From Paenibacillus beijingensis (lineage in GTDB: Bacteria; Bacillota; Bacilli; Paenibacillales; Paenibacillaceae), in NCBI RefSeq assembly GCF_000961095.1, contig NZ_CP011058.1, forward strand, positions 62,001 to 126,000: a DNA stretch of 64,000 nt. Direction: 5' to 3'. The notes under the pieces are model-generated. The model did not search any database, was not told the DNA's origin, and saw only the letters and a program-made list of their open reading frames with translations. Within the stretch, counting starts at the first letter, position 1. The number at the start of each line of letters is the position of its first letter. Made by a program: the position numbers and the translations under genes. This document shows positions 17,496-25,106 of the stretch, in pieces.

Positions 17496-17649
17496 TAAGT
17501 CAGGGTGCCGAATCGGATTTGCTTAAGCGCTTTTCAATTGTTGTCGTAAAAGGATATACTGAAACGACAGCATTACAGAAATGAAATCAAGCTTTTGGCA
17601 GACACGATATATGCGCACCATTGTTTTCTTTTTATGCAAAGGAGTTTTG

Positions 17650-18171
17650 ATGATGCCATTTAACCAAACCGACGATGGAAATGGAATTGCCCGAAATCAC
17701 TCCATGCCATTTCCGAACAAGTTCATAACGGCGGAGGCTTATGAGCGAATGATTGAGATCTGCCGGCGTTCCTTGCCCGAAGAGGCGTGCGGCGTACTGG
17801 CTACAACTGGCGGCGGCGCTGGCGAAGCGGTTTCTACAACCAACGCCCCCGCAAGGATCGATACCGTTATTCCGATTGCGAATTGTCATCCAATGGCAAA
17901 AAACAGCTTCCGATTTTGTCCCGAGGATTGGATCGACGCTTATTACAGCATGCAAAAAAACCGACAACAGCTTGTCGGTTTCTTCCATTCCCATCCTGCA
18001 ACGCCGCCTTTGCCTTCTACTCGAGATCTAAACGGTTTATTATGGACAACCGCATCGGCGGCAAAAGGTCGGCTCTCTTACTGGATCATATCGCTTCGGC
18101 AGCCGCTTGAACCAAAGGCAGCCGCATACGAAATTGCCGGAAACCGGTTCATTCCGTTAATGCTTGCTTAA
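17650..18171 (+). CDS. JAMM/Mov34 (MPN+) metalloprotease-like protein
   Basis: A zinc isopeptidase fold of about 173 residues. The full JAMM motif is present: a glutamate in SLPEEACGVL and the zinc ligands in GFFHSHPATPPLPSTRDL (H-S-H, seven residues, S-x-x-D). Bacterial members cleave at the C-terminus of ubiquitin-like sulfur carriers such as ThiS, MoaD or CysO, or of peptides. No sulfur carrier or E1-like gene is adjacent. Start ATG 17650 or 17653 follows GGAG at 17641-17644. The 23 codons before it lack a ribosome binding site. Its last 15 bases overlap the 3' end of the convergent exonuclease gene. Confidence 0.83.
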   Translation: MMPFNQTDDGNGIARNHSMPFPNKFITAEAYERMIEICRRSLPEEACGVLATTGGGAGEAVSTTNAPARIDTVIPIANCHPMAKNSFRFCPEDWIDAYYSMQKNRQQLVGFFHSHPATPPLPSTRDLNGLLWTTASAAKGRLSYWIISLRQPLEPKAAAYEIAGNRFIPLMLA

Positions 18172-18891
18172 ATAAGCATACAAATCACCAAGCGTCGTAA
18201 TATTGCGTTCAAGAATCCGGTTCAAATAAAGCAGCCACAATTCTGCCTGCATAAGCGAGTCTTTGAGCGCATGATGTCGCTGGGTAACTTTAATTTTCTC
18301 AGTCTCGAGCAGTTCATCAAGACCGTAGCTTTCCCGGTGCGGGTTCAGCCATTTGGCGATCATCATCGTGTCAAGCAGACGGTGGGTCAGATTGACCTTG
18401 GACGTTTTCCACAGAGCAGCATTTAAAAACTGCTTGTCATGGCCGAGTCCATGTGCAATCAGAAGCCGTTTACCGCAAAATTCCATAAAATCATGCAGCA
18501 CCTGCATCAAATCCGGTGCGTCTGCAACCATTTCATTGCTGATTCCGGTTAGTTCCGTAATATGCTTCGGCACTCTTCGTTTCGGATTCACAAGACTGTA
18601 AAACGTCCGGTCCGGGTACAGCTCCTTCCCGCGCAGCAGCACCGCCCCGAATGACAAAATTTCATCCCCGTTGTAAGGATAGAAGCCGGTCGTCTCCAGA
18701 TCGAACACGACCACTTCCATCTCCTTCAACGGTTCGTCCAGCATCGATTGCTTCCGCTGCTCTTTGGTCATGGAGCGGATAAAAGCCATTTGCTGCGCAT
18801 TTTGCGCACCCAGCATAGAGGCAATGGCCGGCGTGACGCCACCCATTTTATAAAGCTGCCACATCCGGCCGACACCTTTTTGCTCTTTCAT
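18157..18891 (-). CDS. DnaQ-like (DEDDh) 3'-5' exonuclease
   Basis: The protein is 244 residues long. A helical N-terminal stretch of about 55 residues is followed by the RNase T/DnaQ exonuclease fold. Catalytic acidic residues are in VFDLETTGFYP, HGLGHDKQFL and HHALKDSLMQAELW (the final H and D of DEDDh). It is a stand-alone exonuclease, not fused to a polymerase. It sits 19 bases downstream of the DUF294 nucleotidyltransferase in the amtB operon. DUF294 and DnaQ-like genes are often neighbours near transporter genes in other bacteria, which suggests a shared but undefined role. ATG 18891 follows GGAGGAGAG. Confidence 0.85.
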   Translation of the reverse strand: MKEQKGVGRMWQLYKMGGVTPAIASMLGAQNAQQMAFIRSMTKEQRKQSMLDEPLKEMEVVVFDLETTGFYPYNGDEILSFGAVLLRGKELYPDRTFYSLVNPKRRVPKHITELTGISNEMVADAPDLMQVLHDFMEFCGKRLLIAHGLGHDKQFLNAALWKTSKVNLTHRLLDTMMIAKWLNPHRESYGLDELLETEKIKVTQRHHALKDSLMQAELWLLYLNRILERNITTLGDLYAYLSKH

Positions 18892-18910
18892 CACTCTCTC
18901 CTCCGCCGCG

Positions 18911-19981
18911 TCAGAGCCTGCTCACCGTTTGACGATACACCCGGCGCTGCAGTTTCTTTCCGAGCTTCAGTCCGCTCTTCAGCTCGTCCGCCAGTTCTTT
19001 GGTAAGCTTCCGGCCGGACAATTTGCCGTTATTGGAATAAAGACCGTTCTCCGTCTTTTCCGTCGTCATCAGGCGAAGCTTGAGAAACAAGCGAAACGCC
19101 TCGCTTAATTCCTCCGCTTCTTCATCTGACAGCTGCGCTTCCGCATGCAGTCCTTTAATTCTTTCAAGCGTCGAGGTCATCTTCAGGTTGGCCTGAATCG
19201 CGAGCAGTCTGATGGAGTTCACCATCGGAATGTAAGCTCCGTATTTAATATCCAGACTTCCGGCATCTTCCCCATACTGTTCCTTTAACAGGTGACCGAA
19301 CACGCCGAGCAGAACTTTATGCCGCAGCGTATTGTCCAGCATTCGTTTGACGATGACGGGGGTATTAATATAATCGCTGTAAAAATGATCTTTTAACCCT
19401 TTAACCAGTTCTTGCTTTCCATACAGACAGCGACCGTCCGCGACAATGAGCAAATAACGAACCGACTCCCACGCCGGTTCTTCAAACCAGCCGTTTAACC
19501 GCTCCTTCCACTCGGAAAGAGATAACCGCCAATCGGCGTTGCTGCTCAGCACGTTGCCATCGCATGGAGGGTAACCGATCTTCTGCAGAGATTCCACAAT
19601 CCAGAGCGCCAGGTCATTAAAATAATCCCGGCATCGGACTGCATCCTCGTCATTTCTCGGATCTTCGTACACAATACCGCTGTCTTGGTCACTGGATAAT
19701 GTCTGCTCTTCCCTACCGCCGCTGCCGAACAATAAATAAGCATATGGCACGGGGGGAGAACCTTTCCCCCTCCGTGCCATATCAGCTTCTGCGAGGACGA
19801 TTACACGCTTAATAAAAGCGTCATGTACCTCGTTCATTTCCACATAAAATTGTTCGACCCCACGCTCAGGGAGCAGAGCCACCATCCGTTCTTGAACTTG
19901 ATCCCGCAAACTGCGTAGTACCGACAGCTCATCTGCCGAGCCGATCTGCTTTAACAGCTGCAATCGGAACGGATCGCTCAT
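18911..19981 (-). CDS. DUF294 putative nucleotidyltransferase (GlnD-like fold)
   Basis: The 356-residue protein shows the pol-beta-type nucleotidyltransferase signature LLFGSGGREEQTLSSDQDSG (about residues 83-102; the two metal-binding aspartates are in SDQD). A helical C-terminal DUF294-C domain follows. Relatives in proteobacteria usually carry CBS and cyclic-nucleotide-binding domains in front. Those are absent here and replaced by about 75 helical residues. The fold is that of GlnD, which uridylylates the nitrogen regulator PII. The gene is 42 bases after the ammonium transporter amtB and no glnK is visible, so it could be part of ammonium-linked signalling. That is inference; the substrate is unknown. 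Confidence 0.82.
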   Translation of the reverse strand: MSDPFRLQLLKQIGSADELSVLRSLRDQVQERMVALLPERGVEQFYVEMNEVHDAFIKRVIVLAEADMARRGKGSPPVPYAYLLFGSGGREEQTLSSDQDSGIVYEDPRNDEDAVRCRDYFNDLALWIVESLQKIGYPPCDGNVLSSNADWRLSLSEWKERLNGWFEEPAWESVRYLLIVADGRCLYGKQELVKGLKDHFYSDYINTPVIVKRMLDNTLRHKVLLGVFGHLLKEQYGEDAGSLDIKYGAYIPMVNSIRLLAIQANLKMTSTLERIKGLHAEAQLSDEEAEELSEAFRLFLKLRLMTTEKTENGLYSNNGKLSGRKLTKELADELKSGLKLGKKLQRRVYRQTVSRL

Positions 19982-20023
19982 TCAGGCGCTCTCTCCCCTC
20001 GGACAATTACTGCCTAAACACGA

Positions 20024-21385
20024 TTAGTTATCGATTTGTCCGGCTTTTTTCATTTGTTCCGGATAGCCGTAGGTACCGTGTTCGCTAAGATCCAGACCTA
20101 CAATCTCTTGTTCTTCCGTAACACGCAGCCCCATAATAGCCTTGATCAGACCAAGCAGTACGAAAGAAACAACCAGAACGTATGCGCCGCAGACAACAAC
20201 GCTTTCGAATTGAACCCAAAGCTGATGCCAGTTGCCGGTGTCGATTACGCCGCCTTCGCCGATGCCTACTTTTTCAGCAAGCTCTTTCGTAGCGAAAATA
20301 CCGTTTGCCAACGTTCCCCAGATCCCTGCTACACCGTGAACGGAAAGCGCGAAAATCGGATCGTCGACTTTTACTTTCTCGAAGAACTTCGCGCTGAAGA
20401 CGACAAGCACACCGGCAATAAGACCGATCACAACAGCCGCCCAAGGATCAACGAACGCACAAGACGCGGTGATGGCAACCAAACCGGCCAAAGCGCCGTT
20501 CAGCATAGAGCCGATATCCGCTTTGCCGAGCAATGCCCAGGATACAAGGAGAGCCGCCACAGCGCCACCAGCTGCGCCGAGCTGAGTGTTGAACGCCACA
20601 TAACCGAAGAAACCGTCGCCGACCGCTACCGTACTGCCTGCGTTGAAGCCAAACCAGCCGACCCACAAAAGAAGCACCGACAACGCGCTGAAAACTTGGT
20701 TGTGACCGAGAATTTCGTTTGCGGAGCCGTCTTTGTTAAATTTGCCGATCCGCGGCTTAAGCAGTACCGTTGCAGCAAACGCCGCAATTGCACCCGTTAA
20801 GTGAACGACCGTGGAGCCTGCAAAGTCTTGCGCGCCGTCCTCAGCGAGCCAGCCGCCGCCCCAGATCCAGTGCGCGATAACCGGGTAGATCAGCGCCGTA
20901 AACAGGATGGTGAAAATGAGGTAAACGGACAGCTTGGCGCGTTCCGCGAATCCGCCCCATGCGATCGACAGCGAAACCGCAGCGAAAGCAAGCTGGAACA
21001 TAAAAAATACAGTCGAAGGATAGTTTTCCCCTTCGGCAGCCGCTTTAGCCGGGCTGAAGAAGAAGTCGCCCCAACCGATAAATTGCGAAATGCTGCTGCT
21101 GCCTCCGAACGTCAAACCATAGCCGACAGCCCAGTAAACCAAGGTGCAAAGACCTAAAGTGAAAATCGTTTTACCGGCAACGTGACCGGCATTTTTCATT
21201 CTTGTAGAACCGGTTTCCAAAAGAATGAAGCCGCCTTGCATCAGAATTACAAGTACTGCTGCGACTAAAATCCAGAGTGAATTAAGTCCCATGTTCAGTG
21301 TTCCTGCAGATGGATCCTCCGCAAAGGCCATTGCCGGGAACAAGAGCGACAACGCGCCTAGGGTAAACAACATTTTCTTGACCAA
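20024..21385 (-). CDS. amtB: Ammonium transporter
   Basis: A channel-type transporter of about 453 residues. An N-terminal signal peptide (MLFTLGALSLLFPAMAFA, cleavage before EDPSAG) and 11 transmembrane helices are visible. Family hallmarks are LLETGSTRMKNAGH, AWGGFAERAKLS and STVVHLTGAIAAF (first pore histidine). GWFGFNAGST and ALSVHGVAGIWGTLANGIFA (second pore histidine) follow. The start is taken as TTG 21385, eight bases after GGGAG. A GTG at 21394 overlaps the ribosome binding site and is unlikely. It leads an operon with DUF294 and a DnaQ-like exonuclease. The usual partner glnK is not present. Confidence 0.93.
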   Translation of the reverse strand: MVKKMLFTLGALSLLFPAMAFAEDPSAGTLNMGLNSLWILVAAVLVILMQGGFILLETGSTRMKNAGHVAGKTIFTLGLCTLVYWAVGYGLTFGGSSSISQFIGWGDFFFSPAKAAAEGENYPSTVFFMFQLAFAAVSLSIAWGGFAERAKLSVYLIFTILFTALIYPVIAHWIWGGGWLAEDGAQDFAGSTVVHLTGAIAAFAATVLLKPRIGKFNKDGSANEILGHNQVFSALSVLLLWVGWFGFNAGSTVAVGDGFFGYVAFNTQLGAAGGAVAALLVSWALLGKADIGSMLNGALAGLVAITASCAFVDPWAAVVIGLIAGVLVVFSAKFFEKVKVDDPIFALSVHGVAGIWGTLANGIFATKELAEKVGIGEGGVIDTGNWHQLWVQFESVVVCGAYVLVVSFVLLGLIKAIMGLRVTEEQEIVGLDLSEHGTYGYPEQMKKAGQIDN

Positions 21386-21439
21386 AACGACCACTCCCTA
21401 GTGTGATATTCTCTAACGTTTTAGGAAAGACTTAATGTC

Positions 21440-21468
21440 ATTATAGACAGAAGCACTAGTTTTGACAA
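21440..21468 (-). promoter_or_regulatory. Predicted sigma-A promoter of the amtB operon
   Basis: On the minus strand, TTGTCA (21463-21468), 17 bases and TATAAT (21440-21445). The AT-rich DNA upstream (21469-21560) holds possible half-sites such as TTAACAT near 21530, but no complete TGTNA-N7-TNACA GlnR/TnrA box was found by eye. Confidence 0.7.
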
Positions 21469-21684
21469 TATAGTTTTTCGTAAAACGCAAAATAAAATCT
21501 AACGTTCGTGTTTCGAAATGAACCGAATGTTAAGTTTTTTCGCTCTTTTCGCCTCGAATTCCTTCTCAAAGCGCTTCATTTTTCGTAAAATATTAGTCTA
21601 TGGGAAATTATAGGACTCTTAGAACCTCCTTAATAAAAACATATTTCTTCATCATAATGCAGCCCGTTCTTCAAAGCATAACGT

Positions 21685-21720
21685 TTGACTGTACGGTTCC
21701 AAAACCGTTATCATTATAAT
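21685..21720 (+). promoter_or_regulatory. MerR-gene promoter with long spacer and inverted repeat
   Basis: TTGACT (21685-21690) and TATAAT (21715-21720) are 24 bases apart. Between them lies ACGGTT-CCAA-AACCGT (21693-21708), a perfect 6-base inverted repeat. MerR-family activators typically bind a palindrome in an over-long spacer and twist the DNA to realign the boxes. The spacer here exceeds even the usual 19-20 bases, so another -35 may be used. Confidence 0.45.
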
Positions 21721-21756
21721 AGAGAAAAAAGCATGATTTGGGAAGGAAGTGGATCG

Positions 21757-22197
21757 ATGGAGAATACCAAACTGCTGCGGATTGGAGAACTTTCCAAAAG
21801 AGCGAACGTCAGTCCGAGGACGATCGATTATTACACCTCAGTCGGCCTAATTGAGCCTTTTAAACGTTCGGACAAAAATTACCGGCTTTACAACGATGAA
21901 ACCTTGAAACGTCTTGAACGTATAGAACAGTTGAAGAAAGAAAAATATACGTTGGATGAAATAAAGGAAACCTTGAATACGTGGAGCAAAGTTTCTTCTG
22001 TGCAGCATGTATCGCAGAAGCTGACCGATCTGCAGCTTAATCTGACGCAGCTGGAGAGGCAGGTTAAGGAGCTTGAGCCGGTTATTGAGCAGCTGAAGCC
22101 AAAGCAGGCCCACCAGCTGTTCAACCGGCTGATGCCGCAAACCGCAGCCTGTATCGAGGCGCTGATGATTTTGGTTAACAAAGGTTCTTTTATGTAA
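21757..22197 (+). CDS. MerR-family transcriptional regulator
   Basis: The protein is 146 residues long. The winged helix-turn-helix (LLRIGELSKRANVSPRTIDYYTSVGLIEP, residues 5-35) is followed by a long coiled-coil dimerisation helix rich in Leu, Gln and Glu (about 75-125). No effector-binding domain or metal-binding cysteines follow, only a short tail with one cysteine in QTAACIEAL. ATG 21757 lies seven bases after AAGGAAG. An in-frame ATG at 21733 is possible but has no ribosome binding site. It is followed after 33 bases by yugP, which it may regulate along with itself. Confidence 0.85.
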   Translation: MENTKLLRIGELSKRANVSPRTIDYYTSVGLIEPFKRSDKNYRLYNDETLKRLERIEQLKKEKYTLDEIKETLNTWSKVSSVQHVSQKLTDLQLNLTQLERQVKELEPVIEQLKPKQAHQLFNRLMPQTAACIEALMILVNKGSFM

Positions 22198-22230
22198 ACA
22201 GCGTAGCCAATACAGATGGAGGGATAGATC

Positions 22231-22914
22231 ATGTTTTTTCATCCGATGGACATTCCCATTTTAATTGCGTTCGCGTTATCGATTTGGGCCCAGTTTAGAG
22301 TCCGCGGCACGTTCAACCGCTGGTCCGAAGTTCGCTCCATGAGCGGCATGACCGGCTACGAAGCCGCACGGCGCATGCTTGATGCCAACGGGCTTCACGA
22401 TGTTCCGATCGAACCGGTTCGCGGCACGCTTTCAGATCACTACGATCCGATCCACCGCGTCGTGCGTCTCTCGGAACCCGTTTATTATGAAAACAGCATT
22501 TCCGCCATCTCGGTTGCGTGCCACGAGGTCGGCCATGCGATCCAGCATAAGGTTCATTATCCGATGCTTGTGCTTCGCCACCGGATTTTCCCGGTCGTCA
22601 ACTTCGCTTCCGGTTTGGCTCCGTTTCTGCTTATCGCCGGCTTTCTGTTCCAACTGACCGGATTGATCGGAATCGGAATTATTTTCTTTTCGGTAGCGGT
22701 CGCCTTCCAGGTCATTACGCTTCCGGTTGAATTTAACGCCAGCAACAGGGCAAGAGACATTATGATCGCCGAAGGATTTATTACAAACGACGAGGAACGC
22801 GGCGTTGCCAAAGTACTGAATGCTGCCGCTCTTACTTACGTCGCGGCGGCTGTCATTTCGCTGCTGGAGCTTTTGAAGTACATTATGATATTTAATTCCT
22901 CCAACCGCGAATAA
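22231..22914 (+). CDS. yugP: YugP-type membrane zinc metallopeptidase
   Basis: The 227-residue protein belongs to the zinc-peptidase family represented by B. subtilis YugP. A first hydrophobic helix (about 5-20) precedes a cytosolic part with the zinc motif VACHEVGHAIQH (HExxH, about residues 87-98). Two or three further helices (about 120-165 and 205-222) and EFNASNRARD, which supplies a likely third ligand, follow. The physiological substrate in Firmicutes is not established. It forms a two-gene operon with the merR gene and ends at a very strong terminator. Confidence 0.87.
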   Translation: MFFHPMDIPILIAFALSIWAQFRVRGTFNRWSEVRSMSGMTGYEAARRMLDANGLHDVPIEPVRGTLSDHYDPIHRVVRLSEPVYYENSISAISVACHEVGHAIQHKVHYPMLVLRHRIFPVVNFASGLAPFLLIAGFLFQLTGLIGIGIIFFSVAVAFQVITLPVEFNASNRARDIMIAEGFITNDEERGVAKVLNAAALTYVAAAVISLLELLKYIMIFNSSNRE

Positions 22915-22933
22915 GGCCGATCTAACGACATTT

Positions 22934-22976
22934 AAAGAGGGAGGCATTCCTGACCAGGGAATGCCTCCCTCTTTCT
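22934..22976 (+). terminator. Rho-independent terminator after yugP
   Basis: A 17-base perfect stem: AAAGAGGGAGGCATTCC (22934-22950) with GGAATGCCTCCCTCTTT (22958-22974). A T-rich tail follows. It is A-rich on the left and could work in both directions. Confidence 0.92.
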
Positions 22977-23042
22977 TTGTTTGCTGTTAGCTACTCGCCT
23001 TGAGCCTGTCGGCGGTCCATTTCAACCGTCAGCCTGACGGCG

Positions 23043-23654
23043 CTAACGAATTGTTCGGCGCTGAAACAAACCACACAACACAAACCCGGCAATTCCGCCC
23101 CCCAAATGCGCCCAAATATTTATTCCGGGTGAAATAAAGGAATAAATGACACCGAATATGAGGATGGTGTAGACCGTTTTTCGCGAGCTTTCATCCAAAG
23201 ACGCTTTCCGCAAGAGCGCAATATATAAAAAAGCGCCGTATACACCGTAAATCGCCCCCGAAGCCCCTACAGACAACATATTGCCGGCCACAATTAACGC
23301 GCTTGCCAAATTGCCGGCTACGCCGCAAAGCAAGAAGAAGCCCGCATACCTCAGCGGCTTCAGCAGCCTTTCCAGCGGAGGCGCGAAAACAAGCAGCGAA
23401 AACAGGTTGAAAAACAGATGCTGAAAGCCGCTGTGCAGAAATATGGACGTCACATAGCGCCACGGCTCCGATAACCCGTAAGGATCGTCAAAGGTCTGGA
23501 TAAAAGCGCCAAATCGAATAAGCATACGTAAATCGGTCGAGCTTCCGGCTATCGTGAGCAAAACGAAAGCAAGCGCATTAAGCGCGATAATGACCGATGT
23601 GACCGGATACGCCTTTAAATATCCCCTAAAGCTTTCATAACGCAAAAAAATCAT
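23043..23654 (-). CDS. Rhomboid-family intramembrane serine protease
   Basis: The protein has 203 residues and six transmembrane helices. Rhomboid hallmarks are PWRYVTSIFLHSGFQHLFFN (loop 1 and helix 2), the catalytic serine in VGASGAIYG (helix 4) and the catalytic histidine in IWAHLGGGIAG (helix 6). It would cut transmembrane substrates within the bilayer. ATG 23654 follows TTTAGGAGG. The longer frame upstream has no ribosome binding site and would add an unlikely 19 residues. It is divergent from tpx. Confidence 0.92.
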   Translation of the reverse strand: MIFLRYESFRGYLKAYPVTSVIIALNALAFVLLTIAGSSTDLRMLIRFGAFIQTFDDPYGLSEPWRYVTSIFLHSGFQHLFFNLFSLLVFAPPLERLLKPLRYAGFFLLCGVAGNLASALIVAGNMLSVGASGAIYGVYGAFLYIALLRKASLDESSRKTVYTILIFGVIYSFISPGINIWAHLGGGIAGFVLCGLFQRRTIR

Positions 23655-23715
23655 CAGGTGACCTCCTAAAGTTTTTGCTGTAAGCAAAAACACTTCGTAA
23701 GCATATGCCAATCAA

Positions 23716-23746
23716 TTGGACAACCTGCTTCCCTAACGCTTATAAT
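23716..23746 (+). promoter_or_regulatory. Predicted promoter of tpx
   Basis: TATAAT at 23741-23746 with TGGACA at 23717-23722 (18-base spacer). The implied start near 23753 supports translation from 23793 rather than from the upstream in-frame ATG at 23745. Confidence 0.5.
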
Positions 23747-23792
23747 GAACCTGGAAAAGTTAATCAGACAATCGTTAAAGGAGGACATCATA

Positions 23793-24305
23793 ATGTCACA
23801 AGAGCGCCAGGCCGCTTTAAAAGGCAATCCTATCACTCTTCTCGGTCCCGAGTTGAAAGCAGGCGATAAAGCTCCTGATTTCACGCTGAACAAATCGCTG
23901 GTGGAAACGGTCAGCTTGAGCGATTTCGCAGGCAAGGTCAAACTGGTCAGCGTTGTTCCCTCCATTGATACGGGCGTATGCGATGCGCAAACGCGCCGCT
24001 TTAACGTTGAAGCCGGCACCCTCGGCGAAAAAGTAATCGTGCTGACGGTCAGTGCGGACCTTCCGTTCGCGCAAGCGCGTTGGTGTGGAGCTGCAGGCGT
24101 CGACAAAGTCGTGATGCTGTCCGATTATAAAGACAACAATTTCGGCGAAGCATACGGTGTCCTGATTAAAGAGTTTGCGCTCGATATGCGCGCAATCTTC
24201 GTGATCGACGAGAACGATACGATTCAATATGTCGAGTATTTGAGTGAAATGAGCGAACATCCGAATTACGATGCGGCTATTGAAGCCGTAAAAAAACTCA
24301 TTTAA
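23793..24305 (+). CDS. tpx: Thiol peroxidase
   Basis: An atypical 2-Cys peroxiredoxin that reduces hydrogen peroxide and organic peroxides with thioredoxin. At 170 residues it has the usual length. Peroxidatic cysteine C63 is in PSIDTGVCDAQTRRFN and resolving cysteine C98 is in ARWCGAAG, both at the canonical Tpx positions. A GGAGG site lies just before ATG 23793. It is monocistronic with its own promoter and terminator. Confidence 0.95.
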   Translation: MSQERQAALKGNPITLLGPELKAGDKAPDFTLNKSLVETVSLSDFAGKVKLVSVVPSIDTGVCDAQTRRFNVEAGTLGEKVIVLTVSADLPFAQARWCGAAGVDKVVMLSDYKDNNFGEAYGVLIKEFALDMRAIFVIDENDTIQYVEYLSEMSEHPNYDAAIEAVKKLI

Positions 24306-24312
24306 ATAAGCG

Positions 24313-24352
24313 AAAAAAAGCGAGTGAAGGCGGTTCCTTCCTCGCTTTTTTA
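24313..24352 (+). terminator. Rho-independent terminator after tpx
   Basis: AAAAAGCGAG (24315-24324) followed by TGAAGG pairs with CCTTC and CTCGCTTTTT (24336-24350), then a T-rich tail. It is A-rich on the other side and probably bidirectional with the convergent DUF1499-like gene. Confidence 0.88.
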
Positions 24353-24358
24353 TTCTCT

Positions 24359-24754
24359 TTAGGGAGCGGTCGTTTTAAATGCCGCCAGCTTCTTGTCCAG
24401 TGTCCGGTACAGTTCGAGAATGACCCGGTAATTGGAGCCCAGATCGCCGAACGACCCCCTTGAAGCGGAATAAATATCGACGGCGGACGTAACCGGATTC
24501 ACTCCGATAACGGAAACCGTTATGTCCATCGTCCGGCCGGTCACCGTTTTTTTCTCAAGCACAATTTCCCCTACGGAAGGTATATCGTGAAGCACTTTAT
24601 ATCCTTGCATTTTTTTCAGCGTAGATACGACTTCCTCCCACGCTTTCTCTTTGGACATCTTGTAAAAATGGGATTTGAGCAAAGGATCTTTTGCCTTGTC
24701 GCCCGTCTGTTCATGACTGCGCAGCAGCCCGAGCAAGGTCCGTTTCAACAACAA
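24359..24754 (-). CDS. DUF1499-like small cytosolic protein
   Basis: The 131-residue protein has a weak N-terminal helix and a compact alpha/beta domain (about 30-125). Features reminiscent of DUF1499 are MSKEKAWEEVVSTLKKM, the VDIYSASRGSFGDLGSNYRVI segment (S-x-S-R-x-G-x-x-D-x-G-x-N-x-R) and a C-terminal helix. The function of this family is not established. It is transcribed alone, convergent with tpx. Confidence 0.65.
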   Translation of the reverse strand: MLLKRTLLGLLRSHEQTGDKAKDPLLKSHFYKMSKEKAWEEVVSTLKKMQGYKVLHDIPSVGEIVLEKKTVTGRTMDITVSVIGVNPVTSAVDIYSASRGSFGDLGSNYRVILELYRTLDKKLAAFKTTAP

Positions 24755-24812
24755 ACATCTCCCCTCTGACTTCTATGTAAGCTTTCTTTAATGATACCAT
24801 GTATTTGCCCTC

Positions 24813-24842
24813 AAAAAAAAGCTCCGGACGAAACCGCCGGAG
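24813..24842 (-). terminator. Terminator downstream of the 6S-like RNA
   Basis: CTCCGG (24822-24827) pairs with CCGGAG (24837-24842). On the minus strand it is followed by eight T's (24813-24820). It lies about 20 bases after the predicted 3' end of the RNA. Confidence 0.8.
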
Positions 24843-24859
24843 ACTTATAAGGAAGAGTT

Positions 24860-25043
24860 AAAAAACCCCGCAAATGCCGTCCGACTAACATGTTTCTGAA
24901 CCCGCTCTCGCAGGTGGGTGTCCACAGATGCGTTTTTGAAGTCCCCTTTCGGGGGCATGTCAGCCGCGCCTCAATATTGAACTCCCTAGAAACAGCCATT
25001 GGTTCAAAACAACGAATAGCCGTAACGTACATCGCAGGATGTA
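24860..25043 (-). ncRNA. ssrS: Probable 6S RNA
   Basis: A 350-base spacer between protein genes holds a promoter, a structured RNA of about 184 nt and terminators on the minus strand. The ends can pair: CCTGCGATGT near the 5' end with GGCATTTGCGGG near the 3' end, followed directly by TTTTTT. The 5' half contains GTTTTGAACC and a long hairpin capped by CCCCCGAAAGGGG. The 3' half contains GGACACCCACC followed by GAGCGGGTTCAG, the small hairpin typical of the Firmicutes 6S central-bubble side. 6S RNA mimics an open promoter and traps sigma-A RNA polymerase in stationary phase. The call is from recalled family features and was not checked with a covariance model. Confidence 0.72.
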
Positions 25044-25049
25044 TGGAAT

Positions 25050-25078
25050 ATTATAAGCTTTGGCAGAGCAAAAGTAAA
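25050..25078 (-). promoter_or_regulatory. Predicted promoter of the 6S-like RNA
   Basis: On the minus strand, TATAAT (25050-25055) is preceded at a 17-base spacing by TTTACT (4 of 6 match to TTGACA, 25073-25078). The start is predicted near 25043. Confidence 0.6.
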
Positions 25079-25106
25079 TGTTCGCAGTCCGTTATTTTAA
25101 GGGAAG

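Noticed and set aside
21469..21560. GlnR/TnrA box upstream of amtB
   Set aside because: Only half-site matches were found; no complete TGTNA-N7-TNACA sequence was seen.
24811..25032. 73-codon frame on the minus strand
   Set aside because: It coincides with the structured 6S-like RNA, has no ribosome binding site, and its translation resembles no protein.
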